From the NCBI RefSeq assembly GCF_006715005.1, contig NZ_VFMJ01000001.1, positions 124,001 through 188,000 of the forward strand: a stretch of DNA of 64,000 nucleotides. The letters run 5' to 3'. The notes under the pieces were generated by a model, which was not told the origin of the DNA, did not search any database, and saw only the letters and a program-made list of their open reading frames with translations. The stretch comes from Serratia marcescens (lineage in GTDB: Bacteria > Pseudomonadota > Gammaproteobacteria > Enterobacterales > Enterobacteriaceae). Position 1 is the stretch's first letter. The number at the start of each line of letters is the position of its first letter. Below, one piece after another: positions 1 to 8,520 of the stretch. The translations under genes and the position numbers were made by a program.

Positions 1-108
1 TTCGCTTTTTTGTAGGGTCGGGCGTTATTGTTTTGCTTGATTTGGGCGCAAGGGCGCCCGCACAGGCCTCATGGACCGGTGTTGTTATCGTTACGGGTGT
101 TGCGTTTA

Positions 109-579
109 TCAGGCGCTAAACGACGCCAGCGGTATCTTCACCACCACCTTGCGTATCGCGCAGGGGCGTTGGTTAATGCAGGCCGGGCGATGCACGTCCT
201 GCGGAAAAAATACCGCGAAGTTGCCGGGGCGCATCGTGAGCCAGGATTCGTCGGTCACGTCCTGATAAAACAGGATGTCGCGCTGCGTCAGCAGCTCCTG
301 ATGAATGACGTTGTCGCCGTTGTCCGCCGCTACGCCGATAAGCTCGGTACCGCTGACCAGAAACTGCACGTCGACGTTTTGCCGGTGGACTTCCGGGCGT
401 AGCGCATCCGGTGGTTGGGTATGCAGATCCAGCACTTGCACCACGTAGCCGGTGGCGGGATCTTCATAGCGCCCTGCGGGCAAGACGCTGAAATCGGTGC
501 GCTGCAAATAGGCGACGGCGTTGGCGACCGGCGTCGGATACTGCTCGGGCGCGGTGTTGGCGATGTGGCCGAATATCAT
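109..579 (-). CDS. yiaL: YhcH/YjgK/YiaL family protein (YiaL)
   Basis: 156 residues, the usual length for the YhcH/YjgK/YiaL (DUF386) family of small cupin-like beta-sandwich proteins found in sugar-acid and sialic-acid operons. Their enzymatic role is poorly settled; a sugar-processing or anomerase-type role has been suggested for relatives. The family core is visible around residues 55-75 (EVHRQNVDVQFLVSGTE) and 115-130 (FAVFFPQDVHRP, candidate metal-binding His). The ATG at 579 is preceded by a GGGAGG ribosome site. An upstream in-frame Met is rejected because it would overlap yiaK. It lies 13 bp after yiaK and is clearly its operon partner. Further operon genes, if any, would be left of the window. 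Confidence 0.9.
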   Translation of the reverse strand: MIFGHIANTAPEQYPTPVANAVAYLQRTDFSVLPAGRYEDPATGYVVQVLDLHTQPPDALRPEVHRQNVDVQFLVSGTELIGVAADNGDNVIHQELLTQRDILFYQDVTDESWLTMRPGNFAVFFPQDVHRPACINQRPCAIRKVVVKIPLASFSA

Positions 580-592
580 GATGATCCTCCCG

Positions 593-1591
593 TTACAGCG
601 CCTGAATGCGCGCCCAGACTCGTTCGTCAACCGGAATGCCGTCGCGCAGGTTTTCTTCCAGAATGCGCGGGAACTTGTGGCCCGGCAGGCGAATGGCGAC
701 GTCGGGGTTGTCCCGTTCGGCGCTGGTGACGTAATCCATGATGCGCTGCAGTTTTTGATCGCGGCTGTCGCCGTCGATCAACCGGTCTATCTCAATCGCG
801 ATGAACACCTGCGAGACGCCGTATTCGTCGCGGTGATCTTCCGTCACTTCCGCCACCGAGGCGCCGCCGGACAGCAGGGTGGCGATCATGTCCAGTACGA
901 TCGACAACGCCGATCCTTTCCAGTACCCCATTGGCAAAATGCGCCGATTCTCTTCGATGGTGGCCGGATCGCGGGTCAGGCGGCCGTCGTTGTCGAAGCC
1001 GCCGTCCACCGGCAGGGTTTTGCCCGCCAGCCGGTTCAGCTCCAGCGCGCCGTAGGAAAACATCGACATCGACATGTCCACCATGGTGATCGGGTTGCCG
1101 GGCACGGCGACGATCAGCGGGTTGGTGCCGATACGGCACGTTTTGGCGCCCCACGGCGGCATCACGGCGATCGAGTTGGTCCAGCAAATGCCGATATAGC
1201 CTTTCTCCGCCGCCTGCCAGCCGTAGCCGCCGCCGCGCATCCAGTGGTTGGCGTTGCGCAGCGCCACCAGGCCGATGCCATGATCGTCGGCTAGCTGCAT
1301 GGCGCGATCCATCATGCGGCGGGCGGTAAGGTTGCCGATGCCCTGGTGCGCATCCCATTGCTCGATCGCCCCCAGCGACAACAGTTTGCTGGGTTCGGCG
1401 TCCGGCACGATATCGCCGGCGTCCAACTGCTGAATAAAGCGTGGAAAGCGGTTAACGCCGTGGGAATAAACGCCGCTGGCGGTGGTGTCGGCGAACATGC
1501 CGGCGCAGTCGTCGGCGAGATGTTCCGCCACGCCGCGCGCCAGCAGCACGCGTTTGAATTGCTGTTTTAACTCGCTGTAACTCACTCTCAT
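593..1591 (-). CDS. yiaK: 2,3-diketo-L-gulonate reductase YiaK
   Basis: 332 residues, the same length as E. coli YiaK and recognisable along its whole length ([50 protein letters not shown]). It belongs to the malate/L-lactate dehydrogenase-like NAD(P)H oxidoreductase family, in which YiaK reduces 2,3-diketo-L-gulonate to 3-keto-L-gulonate in the cytoplasm. The conserved His in YSHGVNR is the expected catalytic residue. The Met giving MRVSYSELK aligns with the E. coli start. A promoter and a YiaJ-type operator lie 45-105 bp upstream, so it is probably repressed by the IclR regulator at 6838 together with the ABC importer. Confidence 0.95.
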   Translation of the reverse strand: MRVSYSELKQQFKRVLLARGVAEHLADDCAGMFADTTASGVYSHGVNRFPRFIQQLDAGDIVPDAEPSKLLSLGAIEQWDAHQGIGNLTARRMMDRAMQLADDHGIGLVALRNANHWMRGGGYGWQAAEKGYIGICWTNSIAVMPPWGAKTCRIGTNPLIVAVPGNPITMVDMSMSMFSYGALELNRLAGKTLPVDGGFDNDGRLTRDPATIEENRRILPMGYWKGSALSIVLDMIATLLSGGASVAEVTEDHRDEYGVSQVFIAIEIDRLIDGDSRDQKLQRIMDYVTSAERDNPDVAIRLPGHKFPRILEENLRDGIPVDERVWARIQAL

Positions 1592-1634
1592 GCCGGTTCT
1601 CCGCCTGTGCGAATCGTCTGTTTTTGGTTCGCTA

Positions 1635-1660
1635 AATTTCAATATGCGAAATTGCATTTC
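1635..1660. promoter_or_regulatory. YiaJ-type operator upstream of yiaK
   Basis: AATTTC-N7-GAAATT (1635-1653) followed by a further ATTTC half-site (1656-1660). Almost the same 26 bp recurs at 6542-6567 before the ABC transporter operon, in the same orientation relative to transcription. It lies just downstream of the yiaK -10 element, a repressor position. The cognate regulator is inferred to be the IclR protein at 6838. Confidence 0.75.
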
Positions 1661-1666
1661 AAATAA

Positions 1667-1695
1667 ATGCTATCCCGGAGATTCAGGGAAGTCAA
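1667..1695 (-). promoter_or_regulatory. Predicted sigma-70 promoter of yiaKL
   Basis: Read on the minus strand, TTGACT (1695-1690) and TAGCAT (1672-1667) are separated by 17 bp, and the start of transcription would fall at the edge of the operator at 1635-1660. The layout matches the transporter promoter at 6572-6600. Confidence 0.65.
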
Positions 1696-1847
1696 AGCAA
1701 GGGGGAGTAAAATTATTCATGAAAAACATGACGTTAAAATTGAGTGGTGATTTTGTGATCGCCGCCACGTTTTGGTGGAGATGGCGTGCTTCAGACGTGA
1801 CAAAGCAGGGCGGATCGAAACCCACCCTGCGTCTTGCGAGACCCCGG

Positions 1848-2723
1848 CTAACCGCGGGTGTTCAGCACCATGCGGTAGAGCGAGGTGGTGGCGGTGATAT
1901 AGAGCTCATCGCCGTTCGGGCCGCCGAAGGTACAATTGGAGACGCGTTCCGGCACGCTGATTTTGTCGATCTGTCGCCCCTGTGGATCAAAGACCAGCAC
2001 GCCGTCGGCGCAGCTGCAAAACAGATTGCCGGCCCGATCGACGCAGAAGCCGTCCGGGAACCCGGGTTCCACGGTTGCAAAACGGCGGCCGGCTTCCAGC
2101 TCGCGACCGTTGACCGCATAGACGCGCAGCTCGCGGCGGCCCAGCGTCGGAAAATCCACGATCGACATGTCCGCAACGTACAGCCATTTTTCATCCGGTG
2201 AAAACGCCAGGCCGTTCGGGCGCTGCAGGTCGCAGGCGGCGATGGTCAGCGAACCGTCGCGCGGATCGAAGCTGTAGAGATAGCAGCCGATTACCTGGCT
2301 TTCTGATTTGTAACCCTCTTCGTCGCCGATGATGCCGTAGGGCGGATCGGTGAACCACAGGGTGCCGTCGGAACGCACCGTCACGTCGTTCGGCGAGTTA
2401 AAGCGCTTGCCGTCGACGCGATCGATCAACAGACGCACCTCGCCATCGCTTTCGGTGCGGCTGATGCCGCGCCGTCCGTGTTCACAGCTGACCACGCGGC
2501 CCTCGCCGTCGCGCGCATTGCCGTTGGCGTAGTGCGACGGCGAGCGGTATAGGCTCAGCTCACCCCGGCGCGACCAGCGGAACATGCGATTGCCTTTCAC
2601 GTCGCTGAACACCACCGCATCCTCCTGCGGCAGCCAGACCGGCCCCTCGGCCCAGATCGCCGGTGAGCACAAACGCTCGAGCTGAGCGTGCGTGCGCAAT
2701 GAATGCCGAATGCCGCCGTTCAC
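1848..2723 (-). CDS. SMP-30/gluconolactonase/LRE family protein
   Basis: 291 residues with the hallmarks of the SMP-30/regucalcin six-bladed beta-propeller lactonases: AEGPVW near residue 25 (metal-binding Glu), FNSPNDV near 120 (metal-binding Asn) and a late DGFCVD motif. The family hydrolyses aldonolactones in a divalent-metal-dependent way. The ATG overlaps the stop of the upstream binding-protein gene by 4 bp (ATGA), so translation is probably coupled and it is the last gene of the importer operon. Inference: it opens an imported lactone (such as an ascorbate-derived or aldonic lactone) before YiaK acts. No signal peptide, so cytoplasmic. Confidence 0.88.
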   Translation of the reverse strand: MNGGIRHSLRTHAQLERLCSPAIWAEGPVWLPQEDAVVFSDVKGNRMFRWSRRGELSLYRSPSHYANGNARDGEGRVVSCEHGRRGISRTESDGEVRLLIDRVDGKRFNSPNDVTVRSDGTLWFTDPPYGIIGDEEGYKSESQVIGCYLYSFDPRDGSLTIAACDLQRPNGLAFSPDEKWLYVADMSIVDFPTLGRRELRVYAVNGRELEAGRRFATVEPGFPDGFCVDRAGNLFCSCADGVLVFDPQGRQIDKISVPERVSNCTFGGPNGDELYITATTSLYRMVLNTRG

Positions 2724-3820
2724 TTCACGCCCCAGATCGCTTTGTAGTGGCCCTGGTAATCGTTTTGCGGGTCATACAGGTTATTGGCGCCGCCGTCGGC
2801 GGCGATATTGTCGCGGGTGACCAGATGCGCCGGGGTCACGTAGCCGGAAGGCGGCTGCTTGGCGAAGGCGCGGTTGAATTCGTCCAGCAGTTGCCAACCG
2901 TGCAGCTTCAAGGGCTCCGGCACCGTCGCCGACTGGCTGTCGCCCGACCGGATACGCTGGTAAGCGGAGATTGAACCGTCGCCGGCCGACACGTTGTAAG
3001 GCGCGTTCTTGCCGCCTTTGCCGGCGGTTTTCAGCGCCGGCGCCATAAAGTCGAAGTACAGATCGTTGATCGCCAGCGCATATTGGAATTTGTCGCCGTA
3101 CTTCTGCAGCAGGCTGAAGGTCATCGCCGGCATGCGGTTGGCGGTATCGGCCAGCGGCGTGTCGATGAATTCCAGCAGCGTACAGCCGCTGCATTTGGCG
3201 ATCTCTTCTTTCATGACGTTGGCCTTGTCCAAGGCGATTTGGTACAGCGAGTCGGTGAAGATCAACACGCTCGCCTTGCCGCCGGACTGCACCACCGCGT
3301 ATTGCGCGGCGATGCGTGCCACTTCGTTGGAATCCGACGTGACGTTATAGAACACGTTGTATTTGGCGATGGGGCCCGGTTCCGGCACCGCATGCCAGGC
3401 GGTCAGCACGATGCCCTGCTGTACGGCCTTTTTCAGCGGGATCTTGGCGACGTTAGGGTTCCAGCCGCCGATCACGATGCCGTCCGGTTTCTGGGCGATG
3501 GCCTGATTGAGCGATGCCAGCTGATCTTTCACCGAGCCGCCGCCGTCGAGCGTTTCCAGCTTCCAGCCGGCGGCTTTTGCCGCTTCGCTCAGCCCCTGTT
3601 GCACCCCTTGCACGCCGCCGTTCTTCATGTCGGAGGCGATAAAAATGATCTTCTTGTTGGCCTGCAGCTGCGGGCCGCTGGTGGGGCCGTCCCACTGGGT
3701 GGCGCTGGCGGTAGCCTTCGCGACGGCGGCGGTGGCCTGATCGAGATAGGCGTCGGCCCAGGCCGGCGATGCGGCGAGCAAGAATGTGGTGAACCCCGGT
3801 AACAGCCAAATGCGTTTCAT
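2720..3820 (-). CDS. Sugar ABC transporter, periplasmic binding protein
   Basis: 366 residues with a signal peptide (cleavage probably after AWA, residue 22), then a periplasmic binding protein of the ribose/galactose type (IIFIASDMKNGGVQGVQQGLSEAA, DGIVIGGW, LIFTDSLYQIALDKA). It would capture the substrate for the permease and ATPase encoded just upstream (14 bp from the permease gene). Position in a YiaJ-type regulon suggests a sugar acid or lactone ligand, but the binding residues cannot be read from sequence alone. Confidence 0.9.
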   Translation of the reverse strand: MKRIWLLPGFTTFLLAASPAWADAYLDQATAAVAKATASATQWDGPTSGPQLQANKKIIFIASDMKNGGVQGVQQGLSEAAKAAGWKLETLDGGGSVKDQLASLNQAIAQKPDGIVIGGWNPNVAKIPLKKAVQQGIVLTAWHAVPEPGPIAKYNVFYNVTSDSNEVARIAAQYAVVQSGGKASVLIFTDSLYQIALDKANVMKEEIAKCSGCTLLEFIDTPLADTANRMPAMTFSLLQKYGDKFQYALAINDLYFDFMAPALKTAGKGGKNAPYNVSAGDGSISAYQRIRSGDSQSATVPEPLKLHGWQLLDEFNRAFAKQPPSGYVTPAHLVTRDNIAADGGANNLYDPQNDYQGHYKAIWGVK

Positions 3821-3834
3821 GGTGTGCTCCTGGT

Positions 3835-4917
3835 TTAAGGGTGGGTCGCTGTCTGATTGTTGTTGTCAGCCGGCGTCGCCTGGCTGCGTTGTACCGCTTT
3901 CTGATTGAGCAGCCGACGGCGTTGGGCATAGCCGGCCAGGGTGATCGACAGTAACAGCGTCGCGCCGTTGAACAGCGGCTCGACCCAGAATTCGCCGCCG
4001 AACTGCTGAATGCCGGCGATGCCGATAGCCAGAATGGCGATGCCGACCACGGTGCCCCAGACGTTGACGCGCCCTGGGCGAATGGTGGTGCTGCCGAGGA
4101 AGGCGCCGACCAGCGCCGGTAGCAGATAGTCCATGCCGACGCTGGCCTGGCCGACGCCCTGTTCGGCGGCGATCAACACGCCGCTGAAACCGGTGAGCAC
4201 GCTGGAGGCGATGAAGGCGCCGATGGTAAAGCGGTTGACCGAGATGCCGTTCAGGCGCGCCGCCGCCGGGTTGCCGCCCACCGCATACATGCAGCGGCCG
4301 AGCGGGGTGTGTTCGGTGATGAGCCACAGCACCACCGCGACGATCAGCACGTAAAACGCCACGATCGGAATGCCGGCGATCTCGGTGTGGTGCAGCGCGA
4401 TGAAGGCATCAGGCAAGTCGCCGACGATCTGCCGCCCGCCGGAGTGCCACAGGGCAATGGCGTACAGTACGGTGCCGGAGCCGAGGGTGGCGACGAAGCT
4501 GTCGATATCGGCCAGCGCCACCAGAATGCCGTTCAGCAACCCGTACAGCGCCGAGATCGCCAGCACCGTCAGCACCGCCATCTGCCAGGAGAAGCCGTAT
4601 TCCACCTGCAGCGTGATCGCCAGAATGTGCCACAGCACAATGCCGAAACCGACGTTAAGATCGATCTTGCCCACGATCATCGGGATGGTCGCCGCCAGCG
4701 CCAACAGGGCGATTTTGGCCTTGCTCGACAAGATAGCCTGCAGCGTCAGCATCGATGCGAAGGAGGGGGTGAGCAGTGAGAACAGCACGACCAGCGCGAT
4801 GCACAGCAGCAGCAGGCCATAGCGGGTGAGAACCTGCATCAGCCACGGGCCGGCGCCGTCCTGCGCCAGACTGACGCGCTGCTCCAGCGCGGTTGATTTA
4901 ACGGATGTTTTAGACAT
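3835..4917 (-). CDS. Sugar ABC transporter, permease (RbsC/BPD_transp_2 type)
   Basis: 360 residues with about ten hydrophobic segments. The family loop is clear: LGRCMYAVGGNPAAARLNGISVNRFTIGAF, followed by GVGQASVGMDYLLPALVGAFLGSTTIRPGRVNVWGT. It forms the membrane channel with the ATPase at 4910. Its ATG overlaps the 3' end of the ATPase gene by 8 bp, so translation is probably coupled. The single permease gene implies a homodimer, unlike the two-permease system at 33087-35118. Confidence 0.92.
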   Translation of the reverse strand: MSKTSVKSTALEQRVSLAQDGAGPWLMQVLTRYGLLLLCIALVVLFSLLTPSFASMLTLQAILSSKAKIALLALAATIPMIVGKIDLNVGFGIVLWHILAITLQVEYGFSWQMAVLTVLAISALYGLLNGILVALADIDSFVATLGSGTVLYAIALWHSGGRQIVGDLPDAFIALHHTEIAGIPIVAFYVLIVAVVLWLITEHTPLGRCMYAVGGNPAAARLNGISVNRFTIGAFIASSVLTGFSGVLIAAEQGVGQASVGMDYLLPALVGAFLGSTTIRPGRVNVWGTVVGIAILAIGIAGIQQFGGEFWVEPLFNGATLLLSITLAGYAQRRRLLNQKAVQRSQATPADNNNQTATHP

Positions 4918-6463
4918 GGCCTACCTCGGATTCTGACGTGATTGCGACGCTTTCCCCGGTGCTGGCAGAGGCCAGCTCCAATAAATTGGCGAATGACACC
5001 TGCTGATTTTTCAGCTCGCCGACCACTTTCCCGCGGTTGAATACCAGTGCGCGGTTGCAAATATGGGCGATCTCCTCGAAATCGTTGGAGATAACCAGCA
5101 CCGCCACGCCTTCCGCCAGGGATTTATTCAGCAGGTGGTAGATTTCCGCTCGCGCGCCGACGTCCACGCCGGCGGTGGGATCTTCCAGGATCAGCAGCGG
5201 CGCCCCCAGATGCATCCAGCGCGCCATCACCACCTTTTGCTGGTTGCCGCCGGACAGTGCGCTGATATCGATATTGACGTCCTTGGGGCGTACGTCGAAC
5301 AGCTGCACCTTCCACCAACTGGCGCCGATCTCCGCTCGCCGCCCGTAGCGGGAGAGCAGCCGGTGGCCGCTGGCGCAGGGGTTGATAAACAGGTTTTCAC
5401 GCACGGTCATCGACATCACCAGGCTTTCGCCGGTGCGATCGCCCGCCACCAGCGAAACGCCGCAGGCCATCGCCTGCTGCGGGGTGCTCGCCTGATAGGG
5501 TCGATCGCGAAATCGAATCGCGCCGCCGTCGGCCTGGCGCAACCCGAACAGCAGCCGGCCAATTTCTTCTTGTCCGGCCCCGCGCAGGCCGGCCAGCGCC
5601 AGCATCTCGCCCGGCTGCAAGTCGAAGCTCACCGGGCCGATATCGCCCACCGTGACGCTATCGAGCTGCAGCACCGGCGGACGATGTTCCGGCAGCGGTT
5701 CGCGCTGATCGTCCGCCATCGCTTCGCCGACGATAGTTTGCACCAGATCGCGCAGCGAGTAGTCGGCGGTGCGGCCGCCGGCGACATAGCGCCCGTCGCG
5801 CATCACGCAGATCCGGTCGGCGATTTCGATCACTTCGTCCAGGCGGTGGGTGACGTAAATCATGCCGACCTTTTTGGCGCGCAGCCGGTTGATCACGGCG
5901 AACAGATGACGCACGTCGTTGGCGGGCAGGGAGGCGGTCGGTTCATCCAGCACCAGCAGCTCGGCATTGACCGCCACCGCGCGAGCGATCGCCAGCAGCG
6001 ATTTTTCGGTGCGCGACAGTTCGAAAACGCGCGCATCGGGATCGAGTGCGATGCCGACGTCGTGCAGCGCCTGCGCCGCCCGGCGGCGAATGGCGCGCCA
6101 GTCGATCAACCCAAAGCGGCGGGGAAACCCCATCACCAGCGCCATGTTTTCCGCCACCGTCATCCATTCGATCAGGCCGAGATCCTGATGAATAAAAGCG
6201 ATCGGCTGGCGGCTGGCGCTTTTTATCGCGGCGGCGGAGGCGATGCTTGCGCCCTGAAAGCGAATATCGCCGCCGTCGCGCGGGTAGACGCCCGCCAGCA
6301 CTTTGATCAGCGTCGATTTACCGGCGCCGTTTTCGCCCAGCAACGCCAGAACCTCGCCCGGCATCACCTGTAGGCTGACGTCGTTGACCGCCACGTTGCC
6401 GCCAAATCGTTTGACGATGTGGTTGAGGGTAAGGATGGGTTGTGCCGCATTATCGATAGTCAT
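4910..6463 (-). CDS. Sugar ABC transporter, double ATPase
   Basis: 517 residues with two nucleotide-binding domains in tandem, as in RbsA/MglA. The N-terminal half has a full Walker A (GENGAGKST, residues 43-51), a degenerate C-loop (LSRTE) and Walker B LLVLDEPTAS. The C-terminal half has a degenerate Walker A (GLRGAGQEE), a good C-loop (LSGGNQQK) and an altered Walker B reading ILEDPTAGVD, where EDPT replaces DEPT. First gene of the importer operon; promoter and operator lie 79-137 bp upstream. Confidence 0.93.
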   Translation of the reverse strand: MTIDNAAQPILTLNHIVKRFGGNVAVNDVSLQVMPGEVLALLGENGAGKSTLIKVLAGVYPRDGGDIRFQGASIASAAAIKSASRQPIAFIHQDLGLIEWMTVAENMALVMGFPRRFGLIDWRAIRRRAAQALHDVGIALDPDARVFELSRTEKSLLAIARAVAVNAELLVLDEPTASLPANDVRHLFAVINRLRAKKVGMIYVTHRLDEVIEIADRICVMRDGRYVAGGRTADYSLRDLVQTIVGEAMADDQREPLPEHRPPVLQLDSVTVGDIGPVSFDLQPGEMLALAGLRGAGQEEIGRLLFGLRQADGGAIRFRDRPYQASTPQQAMACGVSLVAGDRTGESLVMSMTVRENLFINPCASGHRLLSRYGRRAEIGASWWKVQLFDVRPKDVNIDISALSGGNQQKVVMARWMHLGAPLLILEDPTAGVDVGARAEIYHLLNKSLAEGVAVLVISNDFEEIAHICNRALVFNRGKVVGELKNQQVSFANLLELASASTGESVAITSESEVGHV

Positions 6464-6541
6464 GTGATGCGCCCCTGGTGTTGCGCCCGTGCGAAGATGC
6501 CGGGCAAATCAGCTAAACCGCTGGTGAGTATCTGGCCTTTA

Positions 6542-6567
6542 AATTTCAACATGCGAAATTCAATTTC
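6542..6567. promoter_or_regulatory. YiaJ-type operator of the ABC transporter operon
   Basis: AATTTC-N7-GAAATT (6542-6560) plus a third half-site AATTTC (6562-6567). It matches the yiaK operator (1635-1660) at all but a few positions and sits in the same place, just downstream of the -10 element. It lies in the region shared with the divergent regulator gene. Confidence 0.75.
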
Positions 6568-6571
6568 AAAA

Positions 6572-6600
6572 ATAATATGACGTTCGTTGCGCTAAATCAA
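6572..6600 (-). promoter_or_regulatory. Predicted sigma-70 promoter of the ABC/SMP-30 operon
   Basis: On the minus strand, TTGATT (6600-6595) and TATTAT (6577-6572) are separated by 17 bp. The start site would fall within or beside the operator at 6542-6567, consistent with repression. Confidence 0.6.
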
Positions 6601-6837
6601 AGGCGATGAGGTTTTAATTGTTGCTATTAAACAATGAGTTATTTTTTACTTTGCGGAAATGTGACCGATGGCTCACTTCAATGTGGGGGAAATATTGCGG
6701 ATTTTTGGCCCGCTGCGGACAATGAAACGGCGTTCCGTCTTCACCTGATGCGGGCCTTGGGGTAACATGCCCGGCAAAGAGCCTGCTGACTTCGCCGCAG
6801 CGCCGGTTGGCGGTTCGACACTGGAGAGATTTTCGCT
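6601..6837. other. Rest of the divergent region before yiaJ
   Basis: With the promoter and operator entries above, this fills the 374-bp gap between the ATPase gene and yiaJ. It is AT-rich near 6610-6660, then GC-rich close to yiaJ. I see no gene and no second copy of the operator. A GTGA/TCAC pair near 6660-6675 does not have the spacing of a CRP site. The yiaJ promoter is not obvious. Confidence 0.4.
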
Positions 6838-7656
6838 ATGAGCCTGAAAGCCGTCGACGAGAAAGATGACAAGAAAGACAAACCGCTGGGCAGTCAAAGC
6901 CTGTTCCGCGGTTTGCAGTTGATTGAGATCCTGAGCAATTTCCCCAACGGATGTCCGCTGGCGCATCTGTCCGAGCTGGCCGGCATGAACAAGAGCACGG
7001 TGCACCGCTTGCTGCAGGGGTTGCACACCAGCGGCTATGTGACCCAGGCGCCGTCGCCGGGCAGCTACCGCCTGACCACCAAGTTCATTTCCATCGGCCA
7101 GAAGGCGCTGTCGTCACTCAACATCATTCACGTGGCCGCGCCGCATTTGGAACAGCTGAACCTGGAAGTGGGCGAGACGGTCAACTTCTCCAGCCGTGAA
7201 GACGACCACGTCATCCTGATCTACAAGCTGGAGCCGACCACCGGCATGATGCGCACCCGCGCCTATATCGGCCAGCATATGCCGCTGTACTGTTCGGCGA
7301 TGGGTAAAATCTTCATGGCTTACGGCAACGATGATTACCCGGCTCACTACTGGCAGACTCACCAGCAGGAGATTCAGACGCTGACGCGCAATACCATTAC
7401 CGAGCTGCCGAAGATGTATGAGGAGTTGGCCGATATTCGTCAGCGCGGCATGGCGATGGATCGCGAGGAAAACGAACTGGGGGTCTCCTGCGTGGCGGCA
7501 CCGGTGTTCGATATTCAACAGCGCGTGCCTTATGCGGTGTCGGTTTCTCTGCCGACCGCCAAGCTGCAGCAGATCGGCGTCAAAAGCCTGATCAAACCGG
7601 TGCTGGCCACCGCGCAACGCATCTCTCAGGAGCTGGGGTTCGTCACGCCGATTTAA
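6838..7656 (+). CDS. yiaJ: IclR-family regulator YiaJ
   Basis: 272 residues; the IclR architecture is clear. A winged helix-turn-helix spans about residues 20-80 (GSQSLFRGLQLIEILS, MNKSTVHRLLQGLHTSGYV) and the IclR effector domain follows (SREDDHVILIYKLEPTTGM, YIGQHMPLYCSAMGKI, DREENELGVSCVAAPVFD). It reads as an orthologue of E. coli YiaJ (PlaR), repressor of the yiaK-S genes. It is divergent from the transporter operon, whose operator at 6542 recurs before yiaK, so it probably controls both. A GAGAG ribosome site precedes the ATG. Confidence 0.93.
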   Translation: MSLKAVDEKDDKKDKPLGSQSLFRGLQLIEILSNFPNGCPLAHLSELAGMNKSTVHRLLQGLHTSGYVTQAPSPGSYRLTTKFISIGQKALSSLNIIHVAAPHLEQLNLEVGETVNFSSREDDHVILIYKLEPTTGMMRTRAYIGQHMPLYCSAMGKIFMAYGNDDYPAHYWQTHQQEIQTLTRNTITELPKMYEELADIRQRGMAMDREENELGVSCVAAPVFDIQQRVPYAVSVSLPTAKLQQIGVKSLIKPVLATAQRISQELGFVTPI

Positions 7657-7781
7657 GTATTAGCGTCTCTGATACTGGATTAGAAACATCAATTTCACCT
7701 AATGATCGCTTCCTCGTATGATGCGCGTGTTGACCGACACGCGCCTTCGTCCGGCGCCTTTTATCATTCGAGGAATCTCCC

Positions 7782-8399
7782 ATGTTAGCCGTCTTCCTGC
7801 AGGGTTTTGCCCTGAGCGCCGCCATGATCCTGCCGCTGGGCCCGCAGAACGTATTCGTGATGAACCAGGGCATTCGCCGCCAGTATCATTTGATGATTGC
7901 CTCGCTGTGTGCGCTGAGCGATATCGTGCTGATCTGCGCCGGGATTTTCGGCGGCAGCGCATTGCTGACCCGTTCGCCGCTGCTGCTGGCGCTGGTCACC
8001 TGGGGCGGGGTGGCGTTTCTGCTGTGGTACGGGTGGGGCGCGTTCCGTTCCGCCTTCAGCCCGCAACCGGCACAGGCCGCGGCGCAGGAGCTGGCGCAGA
8101 GCCGCTGGCGCCTCGTGGTCACCATGCTGGCGGTCACCTGGCTGAACCCGCACGTGTACCTGGATACCTTTGTGGTGCTCGGCAGCCTGGGCGGGCAGCT
8201 GACGGCGGACGTGCGTTCCTGGTTCGCGCTTGGCGCGGTCAGCGCGTCGGCGGTGTGGTTCTTTGGCCTGGCGCTGCTGGCCTCCTGGCTGGCGCCGTGG
8301 CTGAACACGCAGCGGGCGCAGCGCATCATCAACGCGTTGGTCGGCCTGGTGATGTGGGGCATCGCGCTGCAGCTGGCCTGGCAGGGGGCAAATTTATAA
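7782..8399 (+). CDS. argO: Arginine exporter ArgO
   Basis: 205 residues with six hydrophobic segments; a LysE/ArgO-family L-arginine exporter of the inner membrane. The N-terminal LysE signature is plain ([23 protein letters not shown]), as is [17 protein letters not shown] near residue 120. In E. coli argO is activated by ArgP in response to arginine. The argP gene lies 900 bp downstream on the other strand, as in E. coli. Confidence 0.94.
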   Translation: MLAVFLQGFALSAAMILPLGPQNVFVMNQGIRRQYHLMIASLCALSDIVLICAGIFGGSALLTRSPLLLALVTWGGVAFLLWYGWGAFRSAFSPQPAQAAAQELAQSRWRLVVTMLAVTWLNPHVYLDTFVVLGSLGGQLTADVRSWFALGAVSASAVWFFGLALLASWLAPWLNTQRAQRIINALVGLVMWGIALQLAWQGANL

Positions 8400-8520
8400 G
8401 AATTTGTCACTAATCCGAATTCAAAACGCCGTGCGATATGCTACGTTTGATGCCAGGAATCCGGCGGTTCTCACAGGGAAAAGCCGGCGATCAGAGACAG
8501 CCTGTCATTAAGGAGACACT

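Noticed and set aside
1-108. A terminator for yiaKL at GGGCGC-N4-GCGCCC (44-59)
   Set aside because: The stem is only 6 bp with no T-run on the minus strand, and the window edge prevents seeing whether the operon continues.
6655-6680. A CRP site upstream of yiaJ
   Set aside because: The TGTGA and TCAC half-sites are 8 bp apart instead of 6.
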